Assembly: GCF_963675165.1 (NCBI RefSeq)
Contig: NC_087388.1
Span: forward strand, 496,001-560,000
Direction: 5' to 3'
DNA: 64,000 bases
From: Halichondria panicea
Lineage: Eukaryota; Porifera; Demospongiae; Suberitida; Halichondriidae
Shown: piece after piece, positions 1 through 10,946 of the stretch
Numbering within the stretch: the stretch's first letter is position 1
Layout: the number at the start of each line of letters is the position of its first letter
The notes under the pieces: generated by a model
What the model saw: the letters and a program-made list of their open reading frames with translations, nothing else
The model's database searches: none
Told to the model about the DNA's origin: nothing
Translations under genes and position numbers: made by a program

Positions 1-3000
1 GTCAAATGTACAGTGGATATTTGCGAGCTAGAAGGTATAATAACGATCTTTTTAGAGCTGGTCGAAATTTGTTTGATATCAGTCGTCATTATTGTGCTTG
101 TAACAATATCTGTAACATCTGTAGTTGTAGTTGTGCGTGGGGGCTCCGATGGTGTGGGTTGTGGTCGCGTGCTCGTAGTGATCAAGGGGTTAATGGGGAG
201 GGACGAGCAGTTGTCATGGTTACTCGTCATTATGTCACCTGGAGTGTGAGGGAACATTGATTTCTAAACTTTCATATGTGCAATTCCGTACACAATTTAT
301 CGTAATTATATATTATTATAGAGGATTAGCGGAGCATTTTGTAGCTTTTTAGCAATTACATGCGTTAATTAATTAATCGGCTTATTTCGCCTGATACATG
401 TATATACGTAGTTCAAATTCTAATATTTCACAGTTGAAAAGTGGTCTACAACAGGCAAATAATTATTGAAGTATACAAAAGCCAAAAAACACACAAACAC
501 ACTGCACGAACCAAAAGAACGTATCATGCGTACAAAAAGAGATGCTGCAACTATTAAATGGTAACAGTTATAAATGTCATGAATTGAAATAAATTATGCT
601 ATTATATAAATTGCTATTCAGAGATAAGAGTTACTAACATCCGCTATTGGGAAAAGAAATGAGCGCACCAGATTGTTTGTTGAAATGAATTGTAAGACCT
701 TCCATTTCGTCCCCATCACATTCCTTCGCTTCAATGCACACTATATTCCAAACAGGATCTAGTGACACATCAGCTGAGCTGTACTGCCCGCTATCACCTG
801 TACGAAGGAACACAGAGAGTGGTTCGTAATCACTAGGGGGGGGGGGCAACTCATACAGCTAGCCTCGTTCCCAGGCCGTTTTTTTCTCTTCTCTATTGTA
901 TTAAACGCTAACTTCTGTTTTATTAAAAAAAAATCCCCGGCCTGAGAACGAGACTAATACTAGAGCATACACGATAGTAGGCAAATTTTAGACTGCTCGT
1001 ATATTATATAATGCTTAAATACACAGTGCATGCAGTGTTCAAGTTTACCAGAGCTTAGTTAGCTGAGGTATATATGCATGATGATGTCATTGAAATGGCA
1101 GTAATAGTTGCACATACATACGTACGTGTATACATAGCTTTAGGTAATAACTAGTTGCAGCTGCTGTTTCAACTTACAGGGAGTGGGTCGGTTGTTTGTA
1201 GTGCAAGAGAGGGCTTCGTATACTCCATTGAAATTAAAGGACACGGTGAGCAAAGCTCTGTTTTTGTCGAAGGTAATTCCGTCACTTGTCAAATACAGTC
1301 CGCAACTCATAGGATCGAGGAATATTTCAAACCGCCTTTTGAAAGTCACCTCTTCGCTCAAACCCTTGTTAACAGTGATTCTTATCTCATAGCGGGCAGG
1401 TAGTAGATCGGTCGCGTTGCACAAATATGATCTTGTATAAGGATTGAACACTGTAAAGAAAAGTAATAAATTATTATGTTAGTACTGTAGCAAGTTTGTA
1501 TAATAGTCATGTACATTATTCCCTGGGGCTACATGTACAATACTGATGTAGTTAGTATACTCACTGCTAACAGGTACTATCGAGTTATCGTCAATGTTCA
1601 CCAGCTGACATTCGACTGACTCCGCCACCTTGCTCGTTTCAAATATCACTTTCACGGTGTCGCCAAAAATTAGAGGACTAATGGTAGGCACGAAAATCTC
1701 AATGGGGCGAAGTTCTGTACAGAGATAATTATCATCAGTTATAGAGACGTCCTATTAGGGGGTGTGGTCATGTGACTTACCAGGGGGTGGTTTAACAATA
1801 TCCAGCTTCCAGCCAAGATACTGGTGAGTAGCACACTGTATGGGCAGTAGAGACATGTTAACATTAACAGTCGGAATAACAGTAATTTTATAGCTAAAAT
1901 ATGCATAATAGTCCTAAAAAGACAACTTATGATGCTCTAAGCTTATGTCCTCTCAAATATAAAACAATCTCATTTTCAAAACATGCACCACTTATATGTA
2001 ACCCTGGTATAGCGTTATTTTAGGCACTTTCAAAAGCATTAGGGTAGTCAAAACAATAATGAAAGAATTCCTTGAGCATAAAACAATTATATAAGCAGTT
2101 TCCAGCGACTGATTTACCTGGTAGTAGACTTCATTGGGTGTGGTCTCATCCGGGGTCCAAGTGAACACCCCCGGCTCCCCCTCCTCACACTGCAGGGTCA
2201 GTGTTTTGTTGTATTCACTGAAGGACTCCACGTTGTCAGCCTGGTCAGTACCATTAGGCCCATAGTAACAGAACCGCCCAACTGCACAGGGCACAAACAC
2301 GGTCACAAGTAGCACACAGCTAGCACATGATTGTATGTGTGAGGAATGCACGACAAAGCTACAGTTAAAAGTAAGGGAGCACACATGTATCAATTACAGT
2401 GGGTTCGTAGTTCATAACTAACTAATTATAAGACAACATAAAATATAAAAATTCGGTATTTTAAGGAACAATGAAATGGTAAGTTGACTAATTTTAAAGT
2501 GTGTGTATGGTAGGTACCTCCTTGCCAGTTGCCATTGGAGTCCATTCCAGCATAGATGGTCTCAGCCTATAATCAACATTAGTAAAAGAACATTAATTTT
2601 TGTATTAAGTCTACTAAGAAACTACACTATTTCTGTTACTCCAGCCACACAGCTCATAAATGGCCTCACTCAAAGGAAGTGCCCACACTGGTCGGTGGTG
2701 GTGGATACTATTATAACCAGGCACCTCTTGATGTAATACAAGGTAGGCCTAGTTTACTATATATAATTAAAAAAGAGACAAATTTGTGTACTAAATTAAG
2801 ATTTAAAGATTGAGACAGCCACCACTACTCCTGGACATTACTTCATATCACTGACCTTTTTGACCTCTTCTGACTGTGTCATGTAGCCTCCTCTCGCACT
2901 ATTGGTGATGTAGAAGGGGTGATAACGAGCAGGGTTGCTAGGGTCGTTACCCGTTTCCGTGACAAAGGTGTATGTGAAGCCACGGTAGAGGGTGGTCCTT

Positions 3001-6000
3001 GGGATGAGGGTACCATTGAGGTACATGGAGATGCCCCAACCAACAACCCCTGTGATGAGTTAAGGAAATTATAAACATACTGCCCATTATTTGATTAGAC
3101 CAAGCAATCATCGATCTAAACATGCCATATTGACCTTACGTAAGCTGGCTCACCTGTGATCCCAGCATAGCCTCTCTTGCCTCCGCTCTGTCCAATCCTC
3201 ACTGAGATGGTCCTCGTCTCCTCCAGTATCTCTTGTCTCCATGGATACAGCGGAGTCTGGATGTCGCAGAAACACGATGCTGTACCACATTCATCCTCAG
3301 GAGCACGTCCAAATTCAATTTCAAAATTTTCTGCCAAAAAAATATCAATAATTGATAATTAAAATTTCCCACGTTGAGTATCTGTATGGGAACGTACCTG
3401 TGTAGCTTGGTCTGAGGTAGTGCTTGAATGGAATGGAGACTATACCAGAGGGTGTGGCCACGTTGCCGACTGGACCAATAGCCCACACCACCCACTGTTT
3501 ATCATCAGGTGTGATGGCCTTGTCAAAACCATCACCTGTGTGTGTGTGTGTGTGAGTGTGCGTGTGAGTGGGCGTGGGCGTGTGTGTGTGTGTGTGTGGC
3601 GCTGATCTTACTATACTACCCACTGAGCTATTGCCATCACTTAATTATGTACAACTGTACTGCAATAAATTTAAAATTCTGAAAAAGTTTCTAGTATATA
3701 CAAATTTGTATAGTGCACTCACTGGCTGTGATTGGTCGAGTGAACTTGAAGCAGGTGGTGCACCCTTCAGTGTGTGAGGAGACAGCGTACACGTTGCTAG
3801 TGGCCTCAGGGCAAGCTCCTACACCAGTCTGGAGGTTACACTGTACAGGTGTAATACACAGGTGAATGACAACAGATTGCCTCTTCTTCTCAGAGCTATA
3901 AGTGTAAACCGGGTTTCGAAAGTAAGACTCTTTCATTTGTAAACTGTGAGTTTTCGCATAGATAGCAACTTTTGGAGAGAGCACATAATATGCAATAGTT
4001 AGAAATGCAGTCAGGCTTGTACAGTGTCATACAGTGTCATAATATGCAATAGTTAGAACAGGCTTGTACAGTGTCATACAGTGTCATAATATGCAATAGT
4101 TAGAACAGGCTTGTACAGTGTCATACAGTGTCATAATATGCAATAGTTAGAACAGGCTTGTACAGTGTCATACAGTGTCATAATATGCAATAGTTAGAAC
4201 AGGCTTGTACAGTGTCATACACAATTGATTAACAATAATGCATTCGAAACCTAGTACACCGTAAGTACTATAATAGTTATACATTCAAAGAACATTTCCA
4301 TAACTGGTCCCAAAACTAGATCAGGTATTTATAACCTTATTATCGGTACTGAATGTAGCCACCACAGTAGCTAACCTGTGCGTAGGCGTTGATGTTGAGC
4401 TCCTGGGCGTGTACCCCAGTGTTGTCTTGCCACGCCCACATTACATCACTGCCGTACATCTGGACACCAGTGTTTCTACCGCTGAGTCCAAAGGCAACAT
4501 ATTGATCGTCCTGTGTGTGTGTGTGCGTGTGTGTGGGTGTGGGTGGGTGTGCGTGTGTGTGGGTGTGTGAGTGTGTGGGTGTGTGAGTTACTCCAAATGA
4601 CAATCTTCTATGAAGTACACTTTCAGTACCAACACAGCCACTCATCACAAAGAACTTACCAGATTACAGCCGCAGAGTTCAAAGGTTGCCTGATTCTGCT
4701 CCTCGTCAAGCACCCATTTGAGTTTCAAGTCGTCATGGAGACGCTTGCAGTTACCAGTAGTCTCAGATATGAGCTACAGCAAAACAGAAAATGTTAAAAT
4801 TAAAAAAATTTAATGTTTATTAAATTAAGCACGGTCTTAAAGAAACAGAGTTAAAAACTTATAGTCAAACTTACTGGTGGGCACACTTCTTGTGGTGTGG
4901 GCGGTTGTGGCTGGATGCTCGTCATCACCCCCGTCTCAAAATTAACAGTTGAGGGAATGACAAGTTCTCCGAAGCTTGTCTTGAATTCTTCACACCAGAT
5001 GATGACCTGGTCGGTGTTGTGCACAGTGTAGCCTGAGGGGAGAGCTAACACAATGTCCTCTTTGTTGTATTGTCGTAGGTCACCAGTGCTACAGAGAAAA
5101 CATAGAGAGGTTATAATTATAGTTAGATATAATTATTTGACATAGATTTTCTTATAAATAGATCATATAGTGTGCACACATTAACTAGGGACCGAAAATA
5201 TAATAATTATTATACTTATAAATAGATACTGATGGTACGTAGGGATCCACATTATATACTCACTCTCCATTCTCGTCTGTCATGTCAGCATATTCGCGTA
5301 CGTCCAGGTAGTGGGTCCCGCGGATAGCACGGAAACTGACAGCTGCAATGGAATAAAGTCTCGTGAAAGCATGTACACGCACGCACACACACTCCTTACC
5401 AGGTCCAGTTCCGTCATAGTTGAATTCTTGAACATACATGTGTGTGTCGTTCATAGCGTAACTAGTACCCCCCACCTTATGAAGTCGAGGAACAAATGTA
5501 CCCAACCTCAGACCCAATATTTTGTCAGGAAGAGAGGGAATAACATCAGCTGAGAACTTCACAGTACTAATTTCCTCCTGTGGGTGGGGTCAAAAATATA
5601 AAACTTAATTAGAACAGTGTACCATGTAGCAGGTAATTTTCGTACAATAATATATCAATAACGTATTTAATTTTTAAATTTTTAAATATTTGTACAGGTA
5701 CAGCTCTAAAACATGAGTTATTCTCCAGCAGTGTGAGTCAAAATTCTATTTGCTTTTCATTGAAATGTAAGCCCCAATAAAGGGGCCACAAACAAATTCA
5801 GTGCATACTCATTGAGTGTCCCCCTCCACGGAAATCTTTAGTAAAAGGCGAAAGATTTATTCGCTTTGAAGGGAGACCAGAGTGATGTTTTGGACTGCTC
5901 AAATATGCACTTTTATAGTCATAGACAAGACAAACTATTTGTGGTAAGCAATGGTATGTTATCTCTTCAGCATGTACTACAAATATTTGTCACGTCGTGT

Positions 6001-9000
6001 ATGCTCAGGGCTTCGACCGGCCGGCATGATTATGGCCAAATTTCATAGTTTTATCCACTACAAGGATTGTCTGACACTTGTAGGCAACAGTGGGCCATGA
6101 ATGCTTCTGAGACTTTGAAGCAAGCTCTTTCAAATGATACATTAAAATCAAAGGTCATTTTGAGCCTGATTTCGACAAAAAAGCATGGGCTATTGAGATT
6201 GGATCATCAGAACTAAAGTTACGACCTATCAAACAATAAGATGTACATGTATACAAACTGACATTTCTGCTCCTGCTCCACACAGTGAAGTAATTGAGTT
6301 CCACGCCCTCTGCACTGTCCGGGATGGTGAGGAGGAGGTCTTGGTCCTCAATAGCACCCAGCGAGACAAACCTGTATGAGGTGTGGGTGTGTGGTGAGGT
6401 CTGTGTGTGAGTGTGTGTGTGAGTGGGTGGGTGTGTGTGAGTGGGTGGTGAGGTGTGTGTGTTCTTCACAAACTGTAATACACAGTCAACAAAATTAACA
6501 AGGATTCTTACACATCATCGTTAAATGAAGCCATCTGATAGCCATTGTTGTCACGGACACCAACACCGGTTAAGAAAATGGCATCTGTATGAAAAAAGAA
6601 ATAAATACCACATACCACAATTAATATTGTTCATAATTATAATAGATTAATAAAACACCGATTCTAATTAAGCATACATTCTAATATAATTACCGTTTTG
6701 CTTGTTGTTCTCATAGTTGAAGCAAAGAACAGCAAAGGTCACTCTATTGACGAGATAGACACGCCCACTAACGCCCTCGCCCCCCACATTGGGGAGTTCC
6801 CCCAGGTAGGAAGCCTTGCAAGGTAGTCTCAGCATGCAGCCGGGGAGGACGGTGATACGCGCTATGACCTCGTTTGTATTACTACACACTCCGATCCAGG
6901 CGAGCTTTCTGACGTCACGGTCGCTGGGTAGGCTGAACTCGAGGTCTGACACAGAATAGGGAGAGTTGAAACCACTGTAGTCCAGGGGGGGGGGGGGGGG
7001 AAACAGTGTTGAGCATAGATTAAAACGTATGTACATTAATTATGACAATATTAAGCAAGCAAAACGTATTTGTGCATAAATTCCAGGTCGATGATTTAGC
7101 TGTATATAATAATTTGGTATATACGTAGCTACATGTACATGTGTGTAGTTGCCGTGACGATTCTTAGAATAGATTCTAAGTACGGTAAGGTACGACAAGT
7201 TGAGGTCAGTTCCAGGAGGGAAGCAATCGACTACCTCATGCCCACAATTATGAGTGGGTGAGTTATATAGGATATAAGTTCTTTAGTTCAGGAAACCATT
7301 TGCAGCTGGTTGAAATGAGATAAGTGGACTAGAAAGAAAAACCACAAGCCACAATAGAAGCCTCCCGTATAGAAATGAAGTAAACACACTCTTTGATTGG
7401 TTGCTAGGTAATCCACTGTTTTGTTTTGCCACAGTAACAAGATATGGCGTAATTATATCGTAATTAAAACTATATATGGAGAGGTTAATTTGTCAATTGT
7501 GCGGTGTGACTCACGTGGTTGTCTCGGTCAGTTGCATGGCAACAGGAGTGTTTACGTCAGTAGTGTAGCCGACACAGAAGTGACCATCTGTGTGGAGGAT
7601 GAGGGAAACACTTAGCATCAATTGTGTGGAGGATGAGGGAAACACTTAGCATCAATTGTGTGGAGGATGAGGGAAACACTTAGCATCAATTGTATACTAC
7701 TTAGAAAATGGCGTAAAAATGGCTCCAGATGGCTCCAGATTAAGGTTTCCTACGTACGTGCATTAGACAATTAATTAGATTAATTAGGGATAACCCGCAC
7801 AAGGGCCAGTTGGTCGTGGGAGCTGACCTCAACAGCTTTAAGGTGATCGAAGTAGTACAAATAGTTACATACTGTATTTGGGGATAGTGTATAATAATTA
7901 TAGATTGAGCCGGTTGCAGCAGCTGTATCCAATTATGGTGGGACTTATTCGGTATATTATGAGATTATGGGCACGTCTAATTTGTACGTGTGATCATTAA
8001 TTATGGTCATCAAATTAATCAACTAATATTTCACGCAACCTAGTGGGGGGGGGGGGGGGGGTATGCTAACAACCACAGCTATTGAACCCTATACTCACCT
8101 TTCGTATGCGTATCTGAATTGGCAGTCTCTGTGGATACTGTGAACAAACAGTAGAAGCAACGACATGATCATATGCATCAAGTACATGACCTCAACAAAC
8201 AACATTAACGTATCATCCACCATTGTTTACAACCATGAATAATCAGGATATCCCCCAAGAAAGTGCAGCTATAGCCAATACTTAAACAGAAGCTAGAGTT
8301 AAAGTGCAAAGATCTGTGATCCCATTTCCTCAGCAAAATTTGGCTTCTATTTTTCTTTATTTATATCAGCGCTCTACTCGTACTGGTATTCCTAGTAACA
8401 GGAGCTTAAGAAGATGTACACGTCGTAACTAAGGCCGTAACAAAGGCTATATACTCACTCAGATTGATACACATAGTCTCCCATTCTCCGCTCAGAGTCG
8501 GTACTTTAGAGCAATACTTGCCAGAGGGTAAAGTAGTCCCTACCCTGTTCAAACGGACTTCCCCATTCCCTCGCGACCGATACACACTGTGACCAGCACT
8601 ATCCTTCCGACTCGGCACAAGGGTCCCATTCGGATAGTACCACTCCCCCTGAGGGACCCCGAGAGGGTTTTCCCTAGCACGGCAACAAATCAGGCTGTTT
8701 GTCGAACATATGAGAGAGCTTGCTGCACCGTCTCTGACTTCTAGCATTTCTATGACGGAGTTGTTGCCGTAGGTGATGTCGTTTAGTTCCAATGATAGCC
8801 CTGGGACAGCTGGAGGGGGGGAGAGATTGATTACGTCATTATTAAAGATGAAATAGCATGCTATAGGCAGTATATAGTAGCATGGCCAGCATGATTTTTT
8901 TTATTTGATCACATAAACGTCAGCACAGCGAGACTTGTGCACAGTGCATGGTTGCAATAAAGAGGCAGCCTGCTAACACAGATCCAAACACATGCTACGG

Positions 9001-9556
9001 AGATTTTGGGGCCCATTAACCTGGCTGTATTATAGAGGGTGGCCTGCTAACACAGGTCCACCAAACACATGCTATGGAGATTTTAAATAATTTTTGGGAG
9101 GGGAGCTGATGAGCATGGCTGCAATATACTGTAGAGGGTGTATATAACGAGACTACATTTTTTACTTACTGTTTTTCCAGACAAAGTTGAAGTCCTTAAT
9201 GTAGATGGACGACCTGTCCAACAGGTATACCAGACCCGAGATAGAATAGTCGCTTCGTGGGGAGGAGAGTTGTCCCACCCTCACTGGCAAGAAACAGTCA
9301 CCTGCACGAGAAAAACAAATCAGTTGAACGTTGGAAAAATTAGCATAATAATAATAAATCATAAAATAAATGTTGTGCAAATTAAACACAGTACGTGTAA
9401 TGAAAGGAATATAATTATAGTCATCTAGATCTATGTGTGTACGAAAGTCTTTATGCAGTGGATGCAAAAACAATTATGCATAAAATTGGACTTACCAGTA
9501 TGTGCAAACAAGCACAGTAGAAGAGCAGCAGCAGCTGCAGTGTTTAGTAGAGTCAT
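1..9556 (-). CDS. Skeletor-like DM13/DOMON protein with Ig-like modules, 3' end outside window
   Basis: Multi-exon gene; 23 exons join in phase and give about 1131 residues before the left edge. Exons (high to low): 9556-9496, 9301-9170, 8809-8459, 8137-8099, 7587-7515, 6974-6694, 6584-6512, 6371-6263, 5577-5400, 5342-5264, 5088-4875, 4773-4660, 4510-4376, 3840-3723, 3535-3398, 3330-3154, 3049-2856, 2566-2518, 2281-2118, 1835-1781, 1714-1565, 1450-1178, 238-1. Residues 1-20 are a signal peptide. Three DM13 domains follow (about 22-250 with an Ig-like insert at 65-181; 268-373; 385-510), then a DOMON domain (530-720) and the Skeletor C-terminal block with RIGQSGGKRGY, RYHPFYIT, FTWTPDETTP and CATHQYLGWKLDIV. 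Two Ig-like segments with paired Cys (911-1052) and a Thr/Ser-rich stalk end the visible part. DM13/DOMON proteins are thought to be extracellular redox or haem-binding proteins; Drosophila Skeletor has two DM13 plus DOMON. The stalk suggests a membrane segment beyond the edge. Confidence 0.85.
634..849 (-). other. Orphan coding-like segment in the Skeletor-like gene
   Basis: An open frame of about 70 codons lies between the last Ig-like exon (ends 1178) and the stalk exon (starts 238). It looks protein-like, with Ig-style sequence around GQYSSADVSL and two Cys, and ends in a TAG after FPNSGC. Its possible acceptors need phase 0 or 2, while the upstream exon ends in phase 1. The stalk exon, in contrast, needs exactly phase 1 and restores a Cys codon across the junction. 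It may be an alternative terminal exon, a decayed exon, or chance. Confidence 0.3.
3988..4222. repeat. Five-copy 47-bp tandem repeat in an intron
   Basis: Units of about 47 bp starting with aatatgcaatagttagaa occur five times head to tail; the first carries a few extra bases and the last diverges at its end. The array is in the Skeletor-like intron between 4376 and 3840. No coding frame runs through it. Confidence 0.9.
7588..7691. repeat. Triplicated splice-acceptor region
   Basis: A unit of about 34 bp (tgtgtggaggatgagggaaa and so on) is repeated three times directly upstream of the Skeletor-like exon 7587-7515. Read on minus, each unit carries a branch-site-like TGCTAAG, a pyrimidine run and CACACA; only the copy next to the exon ends in a usable CAG. 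Confidence 0.8.
8925..9135. mobile_element. Degenerate MITE (CCTGTCTATAG family)
   Basis: Internal phrases match the complete copies in the HELLS intron: 'ttgcaataaagaggc', 'cctgctaacacag' and 'ctgtattatagaggg'. The terminal repeats are mostly eroded. It lies in the intron between Skeletor-like exons 2 and 3, and part of the core is present twice. Confidence 0.55.
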
Positions 9557-10946
9557 CTCTTGGCTGTAAGTTTCCAGTCACTGTTAAACAGTAAGTCTGC
9601 AGCTGCAGAGAATCGAGTATTTGCAATGAATGCAGTTCTACAATGGACTAGTTTATATAGGCAGGGTATCACTTTGTGTAATGGACCAAACTTGGTAACA
9701 TTAACCACGCATCCCACACACCAGTCTATATTCTGCATGCAGCTGCTAATATTACCCCTCTGCACGTACGACCACAGGAAAAGAAACCCTATAACCAAGT
9801 TTTAGACCACAGGAAAAAGCCACGCAAGTTATTCGATATGGCTATACAATTGGTTTCCTTACTTGCATGGTATCTGATAAAAAACAAGCAAATACGATCA
9901 TTTCATCAGACTACTTTCACTAAAGATCATTGCTAAAATTGAAATTTGAGTTGAACTAATTTAGAGTCTTCAAATAAGATCAAAGAAACGTCTGGTATAC
10001 GAGTGTATAATCATATGACACGTACACTTCAAATAAGATCAAAGAAATGTCTGGTATAGGAGCGTGTAATTATATGACACGTTTACTTGACACGTACACT
10101 TCAAAGAATTCACATTTTATTTGGCAGAATAAAAAAATCTGTGCAAACTCAGCCAACCAAGGAAACTAAGCAAACTGAAAATAAACTAGTAGAAAATATT
10201 TTTCCAGAGTCAACCCTAAAAATATTCCGAGTTGTCCATTTAGAAAATTATATAACACGTACACTGCAAATAAGATCAAAGAATCGGCTGGTAGGTATAG
10301 GAGCGTATAGTTATATGACACGTACACTGTTAACACAATTAGTGTTGTAGACGGGATGTGGTCAGCAGTGTACCCACCACCCACACACACGCCCACACAC
10401 ACACTATAGGGGATCTTCTAATTAACCAACACGTACACGGTAACCATACAGACGCCCTTTTATGGGCATATGAGTACATGGAGGTCATTCGACACTTATA
10501 GCTGTCACACATATCCGTTTCTCATTCCATATATGGTCGTTGCCATCCGACCCTGAGAACAGGGCAACCACAGCTGCTTTGATGAGACACGTCGTCATCT
10601 CAGAACCATCAGAGGATAGTGGGTGTGGCTGTGGGTGTGGGGAAACCAACAAATTAACCATGATGAAAGTTTCGTGCAAATAAATACAGTGGTGATCTTA
10701 TACACACAGATCTATAACATCATCCCTTCAGTTCTTTACTGTATGATGGCATTTGGTTCACCTAGTACCTGTATAAAACAACAGCATGCAATAGCTTCTT
10801 CCTAGATCCTATCAACGACCTTTCCCCTACTTTCACTACTGACTACTACGCAGGCTCCTTAATATATTTCAATTCTAAGTGAAAGGATCTTTACCAAACC
10901 AAACCACATTGCTGCAGCTCTGCTCCGTAGTACAGTGACTGCTGCA
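9557..10946. other. Intergenic region between divergent genes, with direct repeats
   Basis: The 1.4 kb between the Skeletor-like start (9556) and the AlbA_2 gene start (10947) has no convincing coding sequence. From about 9965 to 10333 a phrase with 'caaataagatcaaagaa' and 'tgacacgtacac' recurs three times at unequal spacing. The promoters of both genes must lie here, but I see no defined element. Confidence 0.6.

Noticed and set aside
2640..2740. Possible additional Skeletor-like exon
   Set aside because: It looks codable in one frame, but exons 3049-2856, 2566-2518 and 2281-2118 already join in phase and give the expected family sequence; the extra piece lacks a matching acceptor and donor.
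3988..4222. Regular repeats that could suggest a CRISPR array
   Set aside because: Units are contiguous without unique spacers, and the genes around are animal multi-exon genes.
3420..4797. Plus-strand frames through GT-rich runs in the Skeletor-like gene
   Set aside because: They are readings of microsatellites and of the reverse of real exons.
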